Source of the DNA: Aquimarina sp. RZ0
Lineage (GTDB): Bacteria; Bacteroidota; Bacteroidia; Flavobacteriales; Flavobacteriaceae
Assembly: GCF_008370685.1 (NCBI RefSeq)
Contig: NZ_VTZU01000002.1
Span: forward strand, 1 to 64,000
DNA length: 64,000 bases
Direction: 5' to 3'
Within the stretch, counting starts at the first letter, position 1. Each line of letters begins with the position of its first letter. Below the pieces are notes generated by a model. That model was not told where the DNA came from and did no database searches. It was given only the letters and a program-made list of their open reading frames with translations. Shown here in pieces: positions 1-9,878 of the stretch. Made by a program: the position numbers and the translations under genes.

Positions 1-338
1 TCTTAAACTAAGCACAACAAAACAATGAACGTAACAAAAAAATATAATAACCGTTTTTTTGAGTCCGCAAAACTACAACCTTTTTACAACTAAACAAGCA
101 TAATTAAAACCCTTTTTTTGAAATAATCCCAGAGAGACTGACAAGTAATAAGTTAGCATTAAAAAAAAACAAGATTATCCTTAAAAAGTGAATATTCCAT
201 ATATAATTTCAAGAAAACATAGGCCATATAATAAGAAAGTTTTTTAATGAATGATTCCTCCAGAATTGGTAAGAAATCAATATCATACCTAAAGCTATAG
301 CACCACATCATATTTTATTTAAATGAAGACTATAAATA
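1..338. other. Intergenic region upstream of thrS
   Basis: No convincing gene is visible on either strand. The stretch is very AT-rich with several homopolymer runs of A and T. The first roughly 100 bases could belong to the upstream region of a gene beyond the left edge, but nothing in the window proves this. No tRNA-like cloverleaf was seen. Confidence 0.5.
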
Positions 339-369
339 TTGTGTGGGTTTTATTATCCTATTATCTTTG
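339..369 (+). promoter_or_regulatory. Predicted thrS promoter (Bacteroidota sigma type)
   Basis: A TTG at 339-341 is followed after 20 bases by TATCTTTG at 362-369, matching the Bacteroidota consensus TTG (-33) and TAnnTTTG (-7). Transcription would start near 376, about 13 bases before the thrS start codon. This is a motif match only. Confidence 0.6.
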
Positions 370-388
370 CAGCTTTAATTAGAAAATA

Positions 389-2335
389 ATGATCAATATT
401 ACATTACCGGATGGTTCGGTTAGAGAATACAGCAATAGTCTTACGGCTATGGATGTTGCAAAAGATATTAGTGAAGGTTTTGCAAGAAATGTTATTTCTG
501 CAAAATTCAATGAAGTAATCATAGAAACATCTACAGAATTAACCACTGACGGTAATTTAGTCCTATATACATGGAAAGATGACGAAGGTAAGAAAGCTTT
601 TAGACATTCTACATCACACGTTTTAGCACAGGCTTTAGAAGAATTATATCCAGGAGTTAAATTATCTATTGGTCCTGCAATTAATAATGGATTCTATTAT
701 GATGTAGATCTCGGTGATAAAACTATATCTGAAAAAGATTTCAAAGCCATTGAAAACAAAATGCTTGAGATTGCAAGAGGAAAACATGATTTCAGGATGA
801 GATCTGTTTCTAAAGCAGATGCTTTATCAAAATATAAAGATGAAGGTAATGAATATAAGGTAGAACTTATAGAGAATTTAGAAGATGGCACAATTACTTT
901 TTGCGACCATGATATATTCACCGATTTATGTAGAGGAGGTCATATCCCAAATACCGGGCTTATTAAAGCAGTCAAAATTATGAGTGTTGCCGGAGCATAC
1001 TGGCGTGGTGATGAAAAAAACAAACAACTTACCCGTGTTTATGGCACTTCTTTTCCAAAACAAAAAGAACTCAAAGAATATCTTGAATTGTTAGAGGAAG
1101 CAAAAAAGAGGGATCATAGAAAATTAGGGAAAGAATTAGGGTTTTTTACTTTTTCACAAAGAGTAGGTCAGGGATTACCTTTATGGTTACCCAAAGGTGC
1201 TGCATTACGTGATCGCCTGGAACAATTTTTGAAAAAAGCCCAGAAAAAAGCTGGATATGAAATGGTAGTTACACCTCATATCGGTCAGAAAGAATTATAT
1301 GTAACTTCTGGTCATTATGCCAAATATGGTGAGGATAGCTTCCAACCAATAAATACTCCGGCTGAAGGTGAAGAATTTTTGTTAAAACCTATGAACTGTC
1401 CGCATCATTGTGAAATATACAATAGTGAGCCGTGGTCCTATAGAGATTTACCTATACGTTATGCAGAATTCGGAACAGTATATCGATATGAACAAAGTGG
1501 AGAATTACACGGACTCACAAGAGTACGCGGATTCACCCAAGATGATGCTCATATCTTTTGTACTCCTGATCAACTAGATGAAGAGTTTAAAAAAGTAATT
1601 GACTTAGTCTTATATGTTTTTGGTTCGTTAGGTTTTGAAAATTTTACAGCTCAAGTATCAGTTAGAGATTTAAACAATCCTGACAAATATATTGGAGATG
1701 TTACTAATTGGGAAAAAGCTGAAAATGCAATCATCGATGCAGCAAAAGATAAAGGTCTTTCGTATGTTATAGAAAGTGGTGAAGCTGCTTTTTATGGACC
1801 TAAATTAGATTTCATGGTAAAAGATGCATTGGGTAGAAGCTGGCAATTAGGTACAATACAAGTAGATTACAACCTCCCAGAACGTTTTGAGCTTACCTAT
1901 AAAGGGAGTGATAATGAAATGCACAGACCAGTAATGATTCATAGAGCTCCATTTGGCAGTATGGAACGGTTTATTGCCATTTTATTAGAGCATACTGGTG
2001 GTAACTTCCCATTATGGTTAATGCCAGAGCAAGCTATTATACTCTCTATCAGTGAGAAATATGAAAAATACACTGAAAAAGTTTTAAATTTGTTAGAAAT
2101 TAACGAAATTCGCGCCCTCTCTGATAACAGAAATGAAACTATTGGCAAGAAAATCAGAGAGGCAGAAATGAAAAAAATTCCTTACATTGTCATTGTCGGG
2201 GAGCAAGAAGAAAAAGATAATACTATATCTGTTCGTAAGCATGGAGGAAAAGATTTAGGAGCTCTAAGCATCTCTCAATTTTCTGAAATTGTAACAGACG
2301 AAATCAATAAAACATTAAAACAGTTTAACGGATAA
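389..2335 (+). CDS. thrS: Threonyl-tRNA synthetase
   Basis: This class II aminoacyl-tRNA synthetase charges tRNA-Thr in the cytoplasm. The 648-residue length is normal. In order it has an N-terminal TGS domain (about 1-62), the SAD editing domain (about 170-220), a class II catalytic core (about 270-535) and an anticodon-binding domain (about 545-640). The core shows the zinc-site motif MNCPHH, the motif 2 region [15 protein letters not shown] and motif 3 around [10 protein letters not shown]. The ATG at 389 sits just after a good promoter and no in-frame start upstream is better. It leads a translation cluster followed by infC, rpmI and rplT, a conserved order in many bacteria. Confidence 0.98.
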   Translation: MINITLPDGSVREYSNSLTAMDVAKDISEGFARNVISAKFNEVIIETSTELTTDGNLVLYTWKDDEGKKAFRHSTSHVLAQALEELYPGVKLSIGPAINNGFYYDVDLGDKTISEKDFKAIENKMLEIARGKHDFRMRSVSKADALSKYKDEGNEYKVELIENLEDGTITFCDHDIFTDLCRGGHIPNTGLIKAVKIMSVAGAYWRGDEKNKQLTRVYGTSFPKQKELKEYLELLEEAKKRDHRKLGKELGFFTFSQRVGQGLPLWLPKGAALRDRLEQFLKKAQKKAGYEMVVTPHIGQKELYVTSGHYAKYGEDSFQPINTPAEGEEFLLKPMNCPHHCEIYNSEPWSYRDLPIRYAEFGTVYRYEQSGELHGLTRVRGFTQDDAHIFCTPDQLDEEFKKVIDLVLYVFGSLGFENFTAQVSVRDLNNPDKYIGDVTNWEKAENAIIDAAKDKGLSYVIESGEAAFYGPKLDFMVKDALGRSWQLGTIQVDYNLPERFELTYKGSDNEMHRPVMIHRAPFGSMERFIAILLEHTGGNFPLWLMPEQAIILSISEKYEKYTEKVLNLLEINEIRALSDNRNETIGKKIREAEMKKIPYIVIVGEQEEKDNTISVRKHGGKDLGALSISQFSEIVTDEINKTLKQFNG

Positions 2336-2370
2336 ATAAAATAATTAAGTTTAATTTAAATATTTAAGTC

Positions 2371-2928
2371 ATAGCAATAAGAAGAAGAAGGTCTCAGAAA
2401 CCACTAAGAGTAATCAAAGAAGATGCTCACAGAATCAATCATAAAATAAGGGTTGAGGAAGTACGTCTTGTAGGCGATAATGTAGAAGTTGGTGTTTATC
2501 CAACTAAAAAAGCACTAGCACTTGCGGAAGAGCAAGAATTAGATCTTGTGGAAATTTCCCCAAAGGCTGTACCTCCTGTCTGCAAAATAATGGACTATAA
2601 AAAGTTCTTATATGAACAGAAAAAAAGAGATAAAGCTCTTAAAACCAAAGCTACAAAAGTTACTATCAAGGAAATTAGATTTGGTCCTAACACTGATGAA
2701 CATGATTACGAGTTTAAGAAAAAACACGCAGTTAAGTTTTTAAGTGAGGGGGCTAAGCTAAAAGCGTATGTTTTCTTTAAAGGGCGTTCTATCATATACA
2801 AGGATCAAGGACAAATATTACTATTAAGACTTGCCCAAGAATTAGAAGAATATGGTAAGGTAGAGCAAATGCCAAAGCTAGAAGGTAAGCGAATGATTAT
2901 GTTCATCGCGCCAAAGAAAACAAAATAG
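2371..2928 (+). CDS. infC: Translation initiation factor IF-3, AUA start codon
   Basis: IF-3 binds the 30S subunit, checks the start codon and initiator tRNA, and keeps subunits apart. From 2371 the frame reads (M)[13 protein letters not shown], the usual flavobacterial IF-3 N-terminus, and gives 185 residues, the normal family length. The codon at 2371 is ATA. An in-frame TAA lies at 2365-2367 and GTC at 2368, so no ATG, GTG or TTG precedes the conserved residues. A start at the first internal GTG (2548) would remove 59 conserved residues, most of the N-terminal domain. E. coli infC uses AUU, another start that IF-3 itself discriminates against, giving negative feedback; the same control is inferred here. 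It lies 35 bases after thrS. Confidence 0.93.
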   Translation: MAIRRRRSQKPLRVIKEDAHRINHKIRVEEVRLVGDNVEVGVYPTKKALALAEEQELDLVEISPKAVPPVCKIMDYKKFLYEQKKRDKALKTKATKVTIKEIRFGPNTDEHDYEFKKKHAVKFLSEGAKLKAYVFFKGRSIIYKDQGQILLLRLAQELEEYGKVEQMPKLEGKRMIMFIAPKKTK

Positions 2929-3021
2929 TTGTTTGTAATTAAGAAACTAAGAGAGAGTTCTATTTTTTTGTAGAATTTAATCATAAATAATAAGTGAGAT
3001 TATTATAAAAACAAGGATACA

Positions 3022-3219
3022 ATGCCTAAAATGAAAACAAAATCCAGTGCTAAAAAGCGTTTCAAGCTTACGGGTACCGGTAAAATCAAAAGGAAGCACG
3101 CTTTTAAGAGTCATATCTTGACAAAAAAATCTAAAAAGCGAAAGCTAGCTTTGACGCACTCTACATTGGTGCATAAAAGCGATGAAAATAGTATTAAAGA
3201 ACAATTACGTTTAAAATAA
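3022..3219 (+). CDS. rpmI: 50S ribosomal protein L35
   Basis: A 65-residue, lysine-rich basic protein beginning [15 protein letters not shown], the diagnostic L35 N-terminus, followed by [16 protein letters not shown]35 is a small component of the large ribosomal subunit. It lies between infC and rplT in the conserved infC-rpmI-rplT order and is probably co-transcribed with infC, 93 bases upstream. The length is normal and nothing looks broken. Confidence 0.98.
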   Translation: MPKMKTKSSAKKRFKLTGTGKIKRKHAFKSHILTKKSKKRKLALTHSTLVHKSDENSIKEQLRLK

Positions 3220-3260
3220 TTATTCTTTAATCAGGTTAGAATTATTATAAACCCAGGAGT

Positions 3261-3314
3261 TAGGCTATTTAAAAAGAATTCAGAATTTTAAATTCAAAAG
3301 TACTGAATCGCCTA
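3261..3314 (+). promoter_or_regulatory. Folded leader between rpmI and rplT (possible L20 autoregulatory site)
   Basis: The gap before rplT can fold into a two-part stem. TAGGC (3261-3265) pairs with GCCTA (3310-3314), and inside it ATTCAG (3278-3283) pairs with CTGAAT (3303-3308), with G3276 able to pair with C3309 around a one-base bulge. The 5' side has a ten-base internal loop. L20 represses its own operon through mRNA structures in Firmicutes and Gammaproteobacteria. Equivalence here is inferred from position and fold only. Confidence 0.45.
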
Positions 3315-3333
3315 CTACTAAAAAATTTAAATT

Positions 3334-3678
3334 ATGCCAAGATCAGTAAATTCAGTTGCGAAAAGAGCTAGAAGAAAAAGAGTTCTTAAGCAAGCAAAAG
3401 GTTACTTCGGACGTCGTAAAAATGTTTGGACAGTAGCAAAAAATGCGGTAGACAAAGCACTATCATATGCTTATAGAGACCGTAGAAATAAGAAAAGAAC
3501 ATTCCGTGCTTTATGGATCACACGTATTAATGCGGGTGCCCGTTTACATGGTATGTCTTATTCTCAGTTTATGGGTAAAGTAAAAGCTAATAATATCGAA
3601 TTAAACCGTAAGGTTCTTGCTGATTTAGCTATGAACAATCCAGAAGCTTTTAAAGCTATTGTAGAAAAAGTAAAGTAA
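3334..3678 (+). CDS. rplT: 50S ribosomal protein L20
   Basis: A 114-residue basic protein starting [20 protein letters not shown] with the L20 signature around [17 protein letters not shown] and [16 protein letters not shown]20 binds 23S rRNA early in 50S assembly and in several phyla also represses the infC-rpmI-rplT messenger. It is the last gene of the translation block and is followed by a strong terminator at 3711. Length and start are normal. Confidence 0.98.
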   Translation: MPRSVNSVAKRARRKRVLKQAKGYFGRRKNVWTVAKNAVDKALSYAYRDRRNKKRTFRALWITRINAGARLHGMSYSQFMGKVKANNIELNRKVLADLAMNNPEAFKAIVEKVK

Positions 3679-3710
3679 TTTTTAAAAATAAAAAATACAT
3701 CTCACTTACA

Positions 3711-3740
3711 AAAAAATCCTGCATAAAAGCAGGATTTTTT
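3711..3740 (+). terminator. Rho-independent terminator after rplT
   Basis: AAAAAATCCTGC (3711-3722) pairs with GCAGGATTTTTT (3729-3740) around a six-base loop, and the 3' arm ends in a T run. It closes the thrS/infC/rpmI/rplT block. Confidence 0.85.
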
Positions 3741-3840
3741 ATTTATAAAACGTTTTTAAACGACAAAAACAATCGTTTTATCCAACAAATTTCTTTCGAA
3801 GTTCCTTTTTTTCATTATTTTTACTTAAACGTATTCTACC

Positions 3841-4245
3841 ATGAAAAAAAAATACTTCGCAATAGTTATAGTATCCCTACTCTTCTGTCAAGTATTTTAT
3901 GCTAAGCAGAATACCGGTCACAATGACCATACACTACAGGCAGAACAAATTTTCGGACTATTAGAAATGCCTTTTCTTGCCATTGCATTAGTTTTTAGTC
4001 TGCTAACTGCCACTCGATTAAAAGGTGGTAAATTTGGATCCGGAATGATTTTATTAGCTTGGGGTTTTGCTGTTATGGCACTAGGTCATTTACATATGCA
4101 AATAGCGCAAATCTTTGATTATAACATCTTTAACAATCTTTTTGGCAAAACCATTGGTAATTATATATGGTTTATCGCATTAATACTTACCTGGGGATTA
4201 TCAGCATTAGGATTCTACAAAATATATAAAGCCAGTAAAATATGA
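3841..4245 (+). CDS. Small membrane protein of unknown function
   Basis: I do not recognise the family. The 134-residue product has a hydrophobic N-terminus (MKKKYFAIVIVSLLFCQVFYA) that could be a signal peptide or first membrane segment, then three probable membrane helices near residues 42-60, 68-90 and 107-128. The short region after the N-terminus holds His residues (GHNDH), and LGHLHMQIAQIF sits between the second and third helices. It ends seven bases before the hybrid histidine kinase, so the two are probably co-transcribed and could work together, for example as membrane partner and kinase. That pairing is inference from spacing only. Confidence 0.7.
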   Translation: MKKKYFAIVIVSLLFCQVFYAKQNTGHNDHTLQAEQIFGLLEMPFLAIALVFSLLTATRLKGGKFGSGMILLAWGFAVMALGHLHMQIAQIFDYNIFNNLFGKTIGNYIWFIALILTWGLSALGFYKIYKASKI

Positions 4246-4251
4246 CATTCC

Positions 4252-7044
4252 ATGATCTTAAACTGGTTTAAAACCATATTCAAAAAGAAGAAAACACACT
4301 CTTTCATACATCAAGAGGACAGAGACATCACAAATCTAATCACTTTTTTATGGAGTAAAGTTGAAACCAGTAGGAATGCTTCAGTACTAAAAACCCAGGT
4401 TGATTTTTTTAGCAAATCTTCGTTCGAAGATAAAATAGAACTACTGCCCAGCTTGTATCTGATTCTTGAAGAATACCTTACCGAGAAAAACACGATATAC
4501 AAATACACCAAACGACAAATACGAGATAAAATATCCTCTGATTATCGTTTTATCTATACATATTCTAACTGTGAACCCATATTTCAGGATCTAAAAAAAC
4601 AAGAACTAACATTATGTAGAATCTTTCTTATAAAAATTCTGGAGAAATCTGCAGAATTGGTTGGAGAGTTTAATGATGTTAATATTATATATATAAAAAG
4701 ACATCTGGAAAATTCTAATTATTTTGAGAATGAAAACCTAATTAAACAAAAAAAGAGGCTTTTAGACTTTTCGAATCAGATTTTCACAAAAATAAAAGAT
4801 AGCCTTGGAGAAAATGCAATTGCTAATATTTATCTTATTGTCTACAAAAAACATTTCGAAGCTTATCATTTACTAGAATCTTTTACGACCACCTTGCATG
4901 TAATTCCCGAAGATATTTTTTCTAAAGAGCTCACTAATTTCCCAAGTAAGCAGCAAATGCAAAAAATGCTTCAAAAGCAATTATATAGTCTTGAAGAAAT
5001 TAACGAGAAACTCACGAAAGAAATCATTGAAAGAAAAAAAATAGAAGAAGATTTAAAACATAGTGAACACCTAAAAACAAGAATCCTGGATACCGCTATG
5101 GACGGTATTATCCTGGTAGATGAAACCGGAATTGTTCTTGACTGGAACAAAAAAGCCGAAAAAATTCTACAGGTAAAAAAAGAAGAAACTATAGGACATA
5201 GTATTTACCCATTAGTACCTTATAAGTTAAGACAAGAATTAAAAAACAGTTTTAACAGCTATATAGAAAAAGGAGAAGGTCAACTAATTAATAAGCGAGT
5301 AGAAACTTCTGTTCCACTACGAAACAGGTCAATTGTATACGTAGAACTCACTATCATTGCCATCAAAACCAAAGAAGGTTACTTATTCAATGCTTTTTTC
5401 AGGGATATAACCAATAAAAGAATTATTGAAAACGAAATTAGAGAAGCAAAAGTATTTGCTGAAAAATCAGCTAAGGCAAAATCTATTTTTCTATCTAATA
5501 TGAGTCATGAGATTAGAACTCCTCTTAATGTGATCTTAGGATTAACAAGTATTCTACAAAAAAGTGATTTCACTGATCCCAAAATTGACAGAACAAATTT
5601 GGACGGTATTCAATTTTCTGCAGAAAATTTACTCGTTTTGATTAATGATATTTTGGATTTTTCTAAAATAGAAGCAGGTAAACTAACATTGCATAAAACA
5701 GATTTTAATATTCATGAGCTCATCACCAATTTGTCCAGAGGTTTTAAGATCAAAGCTGATGAAAAAGGCCTTACATATAATATAAATATTGATAATTCTT
5801 TGCCTAAATTTATTATTGGTGATCAATTCAGACTAAACCAAATTCTCACGAACCTACTAGGTAATGCCATTAAATTTACACACAAAGGTGAAGTAAACAT
5901 TACTGTAAATGTAGAAAAAAAAGACCCTGATACTATTACCACAAATTTCTCAATAATCGATACGGGTGTGGGAATTCCCGAAGATAAACTTCATAATATT
6001 TTTCAAAGTTTTTATCAGGTACACGAACCGGGAAAATACAAAATAGAAGGAACCGGACTAGGTCTTTCTATATCAAAACAACTTATTGAGCTCCAGGGTG
6101 GAATCCTAAAAGTTAAAAGTGAGCCAAATATAGGGTCCTGTTTTGAGTTTTCGATTACATACAACAGAAGCAAATTAACATCCTCTACATTCATTGATCA
6201 TAAAACTCGCACAATAGATAAAAGTCATAATATTTCAGGTATGAATGTACTAATTGTTGAAGATAATAAAATGAATCAGTTTTTTATTAAGCAATTATTT
6301 ACTAATTGGAATATTAATACAGATATTGCTGAAAACGGGAAGGTTGCCCTCCAAAAGTTAGACGACAAATTATACGACCTGATTTTAATGGATATGCACA
6401 TGCCAGTTATGGATGGTCCTGAAGCAACATTATTAATTAGAAATTCTCACAATACCAAAATCAATACTATTCCAATTATCGCTTGTTCTGCCGATGTTTT
6501 TCCCGAATCCAAAAAAATCGCTATAGAATCTGGAATGAATTTTTTCCTAACTAAACCTATCAGTGAAAAAGCACTGGAAGAGATTTTGTATAGTTTAACA
6601 GTTTTCACTAGCAAAGAAACTAAGAAAATTGAAAAAACTAAGAAATATGAACGCCATAGTAAAAATGAAATGATCCCTTCTCAAGAAAGATGTTGTGATT
6701 TTTCTATATTAAATCAAACATTTGAAAATGATAAGAAAATAATTCAATCTGTTTTACAAATTTTCCTTGATGAAACTCCACAAGATTACACTAGTCTTCA
6801 ATCGGCAGTTAAACAATATGATTTGGCTATAACTCAACAAAAAGCCCATAAATTAAAATCCAGCTTTAAAACACTCGGAATTAAGCAAGCTATTCTTCTT
6901 CAAAAAATTGAACACGCTGCAAAAGAAGGAAGAGATCATGAATATTTTTTGCAATTAATTAATTCTATTGACAATGCTTATCCAAAAATTATTACTGAGA
7001 TAAAAACAAAAATTAAAGAATTAACATTGAACTCTAAAAAATAG
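4252..7044 (+). CDS. Hybrid histidine kinase with PAS, receiver and HPt domains
   Basis: A 930-residue phosphorelay protein. Residues 1-235 match no domain I know; a coiled coil lies near 235-275; a PAS domain spans about 275-395. The HisKA phosphoacceptor is H419 in SNMSHEIRTPLN. The HATPase domain (about 515-640) has an N box (LTNLLGNAIKF), G1 (DTGVGIPED) and G2 (GTGLGLS). A receiver domain follows with phosphoacceptor D714 (LILMDMHMP). A C-terminal HPt domain has H866 (AHKLKSS). The predicted relay is H419 to D714 to H866. No membrane helix is evident, so sensing may be cytoplasmic or through the small membrane protein just upstream. No response regulator is encoded nearby. Confidence 0.92.
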   Translation: MILNWFKTIFKKKKTHSFIHQEDRDITNLITFLWSKVETSRNASVLKTQVDFFSKSSFEDKIELLPSLYLILEEYLTEKNTIYKYTKRQIRDKISSDYRFIYTYSNCEPIFQDLKKQELTLCRIFLIKILEKSAELVGEFNDVNIIYIKRHLENSNYFENENLIKQKKRLLDFSNQIFTKIKDSLGENAIANIYLIVYKKHFEAYHLLESFTTTLHVIPEDIFSKELTNFPSKQQMQKMLQKQLYSLEEINEKLTKEIIERKKIEEDLKHSEHLKTRILDTAMDGIILVDETGIVLDWNKKAEKILQVKKEETIGHSIYPLVPYKLRQELKNSFNSYIEKGEGQLINKRVETSVPLRNRSIVYVELTIIAIKTKEGYLFNAFFRDITNKRIIENEIREAKVFAEKSAKAKSIFLSNMSHEIRTPLNVILGLTSILQKSDFTDPKIDRTNLDGIQFSAENLLVLINDILDFSKIEAGKLTLHKTDFNIHELITNLSRGFKIKADEKGLTYNINIDNSLPKFIIGDQFRLNQILTNLLGNAIKFTHKGEVNITVNVEKKDPDTITTNFSIIDTGVGIPEDKLHNIFQSFYQVHEPGKYKIEGTGLGLSISKQLIELQGGILKVKSEPNIGSCFEFSITYNRSKLTSSTFIDHKTRTIDKSHNISGMNVLIVEDNKMNQFFIKQLFTNWNINTDIAENGKVALQKLDDKLYDLILMDMHMPVMDGPEATLLIRNSHNTKINTIPIIACSADVFPESKKIAIESGMNFFLTKPISEKALEEILYSLTVFTSKETKKIEKTKKYERHSKNEMIPSQERCCDFSILNQTFENDKKIIQSVLQIFLDETPQDYTSLQSAVKQYDLAITQQKAHKLKSSFKTLGIKQAILLQKIEHAAKEGRDHEYFLQLINSIDNAYPKIITEIKTKIKELTLNSKK

Positions 7045-7075
7045 CACATGCTATGTTGTCGTAAGCATAGCTTAT

Positions 7076-8776
7076 TCATCTTTTAAACATTTTTTTAATT
7101 CCTTTTATATCTCCGTTATCAATTACTACAAAATACATAGCTGCTGATAGAGAAGAAACATTAATTGATAGCATCTGATCAGTTGCCACTCCATCTTTTG
7201 AAAATACTTTATTACCCCAAACGTCAAAAATTGACACTTCTATCGTAGCACCTCCAAGATCATTAAATTCTATAGACAGTTCTGATGTTACCGGATTAGG
7301 ATAAAAAGAAAATCTATTCGACACTATATTTTCTGCAACCGAAAGTGCTACACCTTGTTCGAGATAATCTGGAATACCGCTATTATCTGTATCATCATCT
7401 GTAGGATCACCATTTCCGTTATAGTCTTCTTCTATAGTAGGGATACCATCGTTATCATCATCAGTATCTCTATGATTAGGTATCAAATCTTCATCTGTAT
7501 CTAAAAAATTAGCATTGAAATGAGTAGAAAACTTTTTCAAATTTGCAATTTCGCCAGCACTATCTACCCCATCATTGTCATCATCATCATCCAGGTAGTC
7601 TGGTATATCATCTCCATCTGTATCGTCATCATCTAACACTCCATTACCATTCACATCTTCATCATTATCCGCAATCCCGTCACTATTAGTATCTTCATAA
7701 CTTATGATTATTTCTTCTTCAAATATACATCCATTAGCATCCGTTAATTGCAGCGTATAATTAGCAGCAGGCACATTAAAAACTCCCGATGTATTCGTCT
7801 CTATAACAGTAGCTTCTTGTTGTAAAGAATAAGAAAAAGGAGGTGTTCCTCCGTTTCCTATAACTTCAATTGTGTTATCAGAAACGGAAAAATAGTCTAT
7901 CTCAACTTCTGCCAGTACTGGAACTGGATTTATAATTGTCACCTGTAAACTTACAATACAAGCATTACTATCCCTACAACTAATAGTATAATTTCCAGCT
8001 GGTAAATTAGCAAAAGAAGGTGATACCTGATGATTAACAAAATTGTCTATTGAATATTCATACGGCGGAACGCCTCTCATTGCTTCGGCTGTAATACTTC
8101 CGCTTTGATCATCAAAACAAAATAGATCACGTATCTCAATAATCTGAAGAGTTAAAACATCTGGTTCTTGTAACACGACAGAAGCAAAAACCTGACACCC
8201 AAAAGTATCCGTGACGATCACTTCATAATCAGCAGGAGACAAACCAGAAAAAATAGCATCGGTAGATGCTGGAATAACTTCTACCCCTCCTCTACGCAAG
8301 CTATACATATACGGCGGAGTTCCTCCTGTAGCAGTTACACCTAGCTCCCCATCATTATTACCAAAACAACTTATGTCTGAAAAAACAGTAACGGTAGAAA
8401 CCAATCCTTCTGGTTCTGAAACCGTTGTATTTACTTCAATAATACAGTTATTTACATCCATTACTTCTGTTCTATACGTATCTGCCAGGAGGTTTGTAAA
8501 TGTGAAATTTTCATCTGATACAGTACCTGAATTTGTAATCTCTGTATCTGTACTATCAAAAATTGAATACACATATGGAGCTGCTCCATCAAAAATTTCT
8601 ACAGTAACACTACCACTTGCTTCAAAAACACAAGCTACATCTGTAACAGATTGTACATTTACAACAAAAGAGTCACATATTTGTGATGTTCCTATTCGTA
8701 TGGTACATAAAAAAACAGCTACATACAGTAACGTTTTATCGGGTATATTCATAATTCCAATGTATTTTATTTTCAA
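7076..8776 (-). CDS. Secreted SprB-repeat protein with Ca-binding region and T9SS sorting domain
   Basis: A 566-residue cell-surface or secreted protein. An N-terminal signal peptide ends near IRIGTSQ; the true start may be the second Met, at 8752. Residues about 40-350 hold repeats of the SprB type, recognisable by GGTPPYMYSL, GVPPYEYSI and GGTPPFSYSL each followed by a region ending in D-x-x-G/A-C. Residues about 355-470 are rich in Asp with DTDGDDIPDY- and DDDNDGV-like units, as in thrombospondin type 3 calcium-binding repeats. The C-terminus (from FYPNPV to IKKMFKR) is a type A T9SS sorting domain, so the product should cross the outer membrane through the gliding/T9SS machinery. Ligand and role are unknown. 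It is convergent with the histidine kinase gene. Confidence 0.88.
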   Translation of the reverse strand: MKIKYIGIMNIPDKTLLYVAVFLCTIRIGTSQICDSFVVNVQSVTDVACVFEASGSVTVEIFDGAAPYVYSIFDSTDTEITNSGTVSDENFTFTNLLADTYRTEVMDVNNCIIEVNTTVSEPEGLVSTVTVFSDISCFGNNDGELGVTATGGTPPYMYSLRRGGVEVIPASTDAIFSGLSPADYEVIVTDTFGCQVFASVVLQEPDVLTLQIIEIRDLFCFDDQSGSITAEAMRGVPPYEYSIDNFVNHQVSPSFANLPAGNYTISCRDSNACIVSLQVTIINPVPVLAEVEIDYFSVSDNTIEVIGNGGTPPFSYSLQQEATVIETNTSGVFNVPAANYTLQLTDANGCIFEEEIIISYEDTNSDGIADNDEDVNGNGVLDDDDTDGDDIPDYLDDDDDNDGVDSAGEIANLKKFSTHFNANFLDTDEDLIPNHRDTDDDNDGIPTIEEDYNGNGDPTDDDTDNSGIPDYLEQGVALSVAENIVSNRFSFYPNPVTSELSIEFNDLGGATIEVSIFDVWGNKVFSKDGVATDQMLSINVSSLSAAMYFVVIDNGDIKGIKKMFKR

Positions 8777-9006
8777 TATATATTATGGTTAAATGGATAA
8801 CTTCAGACTATTTTTAAAAGATAATTCAAATTTGCTAAACTAAAGTAACAAATGCACGCATACTTACAATCTTTTGTGGACAAATAGTAATATTTTGAGG
8901 ATTCGTGTACTATAGATTTTTTAGAAAAGAATTATTGTAGAACTCAGAATTGCTAAATACCAATATTTAGCTTTATTTTACAAAAATACGGAAACCCTTA
9001 CATTGA

Positions 9007-9813
9007 ATGAGTCTAATAACGAGTCTACAAAATCCTAAAATTAAATTTTTACAGCAGCTTAAGGAAAAGTCTAGGTTAAGAAAAAAAGAGCAACAATTTA
9101 TTATTGAAGGAAAGCGAGAAATCGAACTTGCAGTCAAAGGAGGTTACAGGATATCTCAGCTTTACATATGCACTTCCATTATCTCTGAAGGTGAAATCAA
9201 CCATATTTTAGAAATAATAGACTCTTCTCCACTGCTATATGAAATAGCAACTAATATTTATCAAAAAATTGCTTATCGTACAACAACAGAAGGCATTATG
9301 GCCATAGCTATATCCAAAAAAGTAACATTAAAAGATTTAAAATTTGATTCATCAAAACCTTTAATCTTAGTTGCCGAAGCACCAGAAAAACCTGGAAACA
9401 TAGGGGCTTTGCTTCGTACTGCTGATGCCGCACAATTAGATGCTGTTTTAATTGCAAACCCAAAAACAGATATCTATAACCCAAATATTATTCGATCCAG
9501 TGTAGGTTGTGTCTTCACCAATAAAGTGGCATCTGGTACTACATCAGAAATTATTGATTTTTTGAGAATTAAAAAAATAAGCATTTATGGTGCTGCACTT
9601 CAAACATCCGTGAATTATTACACTCAGGATTATACTAAACCTACTGCAATTGTCGTTGGTACAGAGAATACAGGCTTAACCGATGAATGGTTAAACAACA
9701 CTACTCAAAATATAAAAATCCCTATGAGTGGAGTTATAGATTCTATGAATGTTTCAGTAGCAGCAGGGATTTTAATCTTTGAAGCCAAGCGGCAGCGTAA
9801 TTTTATTGTCTAG
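9007..9813 (+). CDS. TrmH/SpoU-family RNA 2'-O-methyltransferase
   Basis: A 268-residue protein with an N-terminal substrate-binding region (about 1-95, EQQFIIEGKREIELA) and a C-terminal SPOUT domain (about 105-265). SPOUT motifs are visible: motif 1 near APEKPGNIGALLRTADAA, motif 2 near VVGTENTGL and motif 3 near IPMSGVIDSMNVSVAAGI. Proteins of this layout methylate ribose 2'-OH groups in rRNA or tRNA using S-adenosylmethionine; the exact nucleotide cannot be read from sequence. The start ATG at 9007 gives the usual family N-terminus (ITSLQNPKIK). Confidence 0.92.
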   Translation: MSLITSLQNPKIKFLQQLKEKSRLRKKEQQFIIEGKREIELAVKGGYRISQLYICTSIISEGEINHILEIIDSSPLLYEIATNIYQKIAYRTTTEGIMAIAISKKVTLKDLKFDSSKPLILVAEAPEKPGNIGALLRTADAAQLDAVLIANPKTDIYNPNIIRSSVGCVFTNKVASGTTSEIIDFLRIKKISIYGAALQTSVNYYTQDYTKPTAIVVGTENTGLTDEWLNNTTQNIKIPMSGVIDSMNVSVAAGILIFEAKRQRNFIV

Positions 9814-9878
9814 TACTTTTTAATTTATTAACTTACTTTTAACCTACAAACCCCCAACGCTTCAAATTCAAAAAAAAA

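Noticed and set aside
8373..8792. Long plus-strand frame opposite the SprB-repeat protein
   Set aside because: It lies entirely antisense to a gene with a clear signal peptide, repeats and sorting domain, and its translation is low-complexity Ser/Thr/Val.
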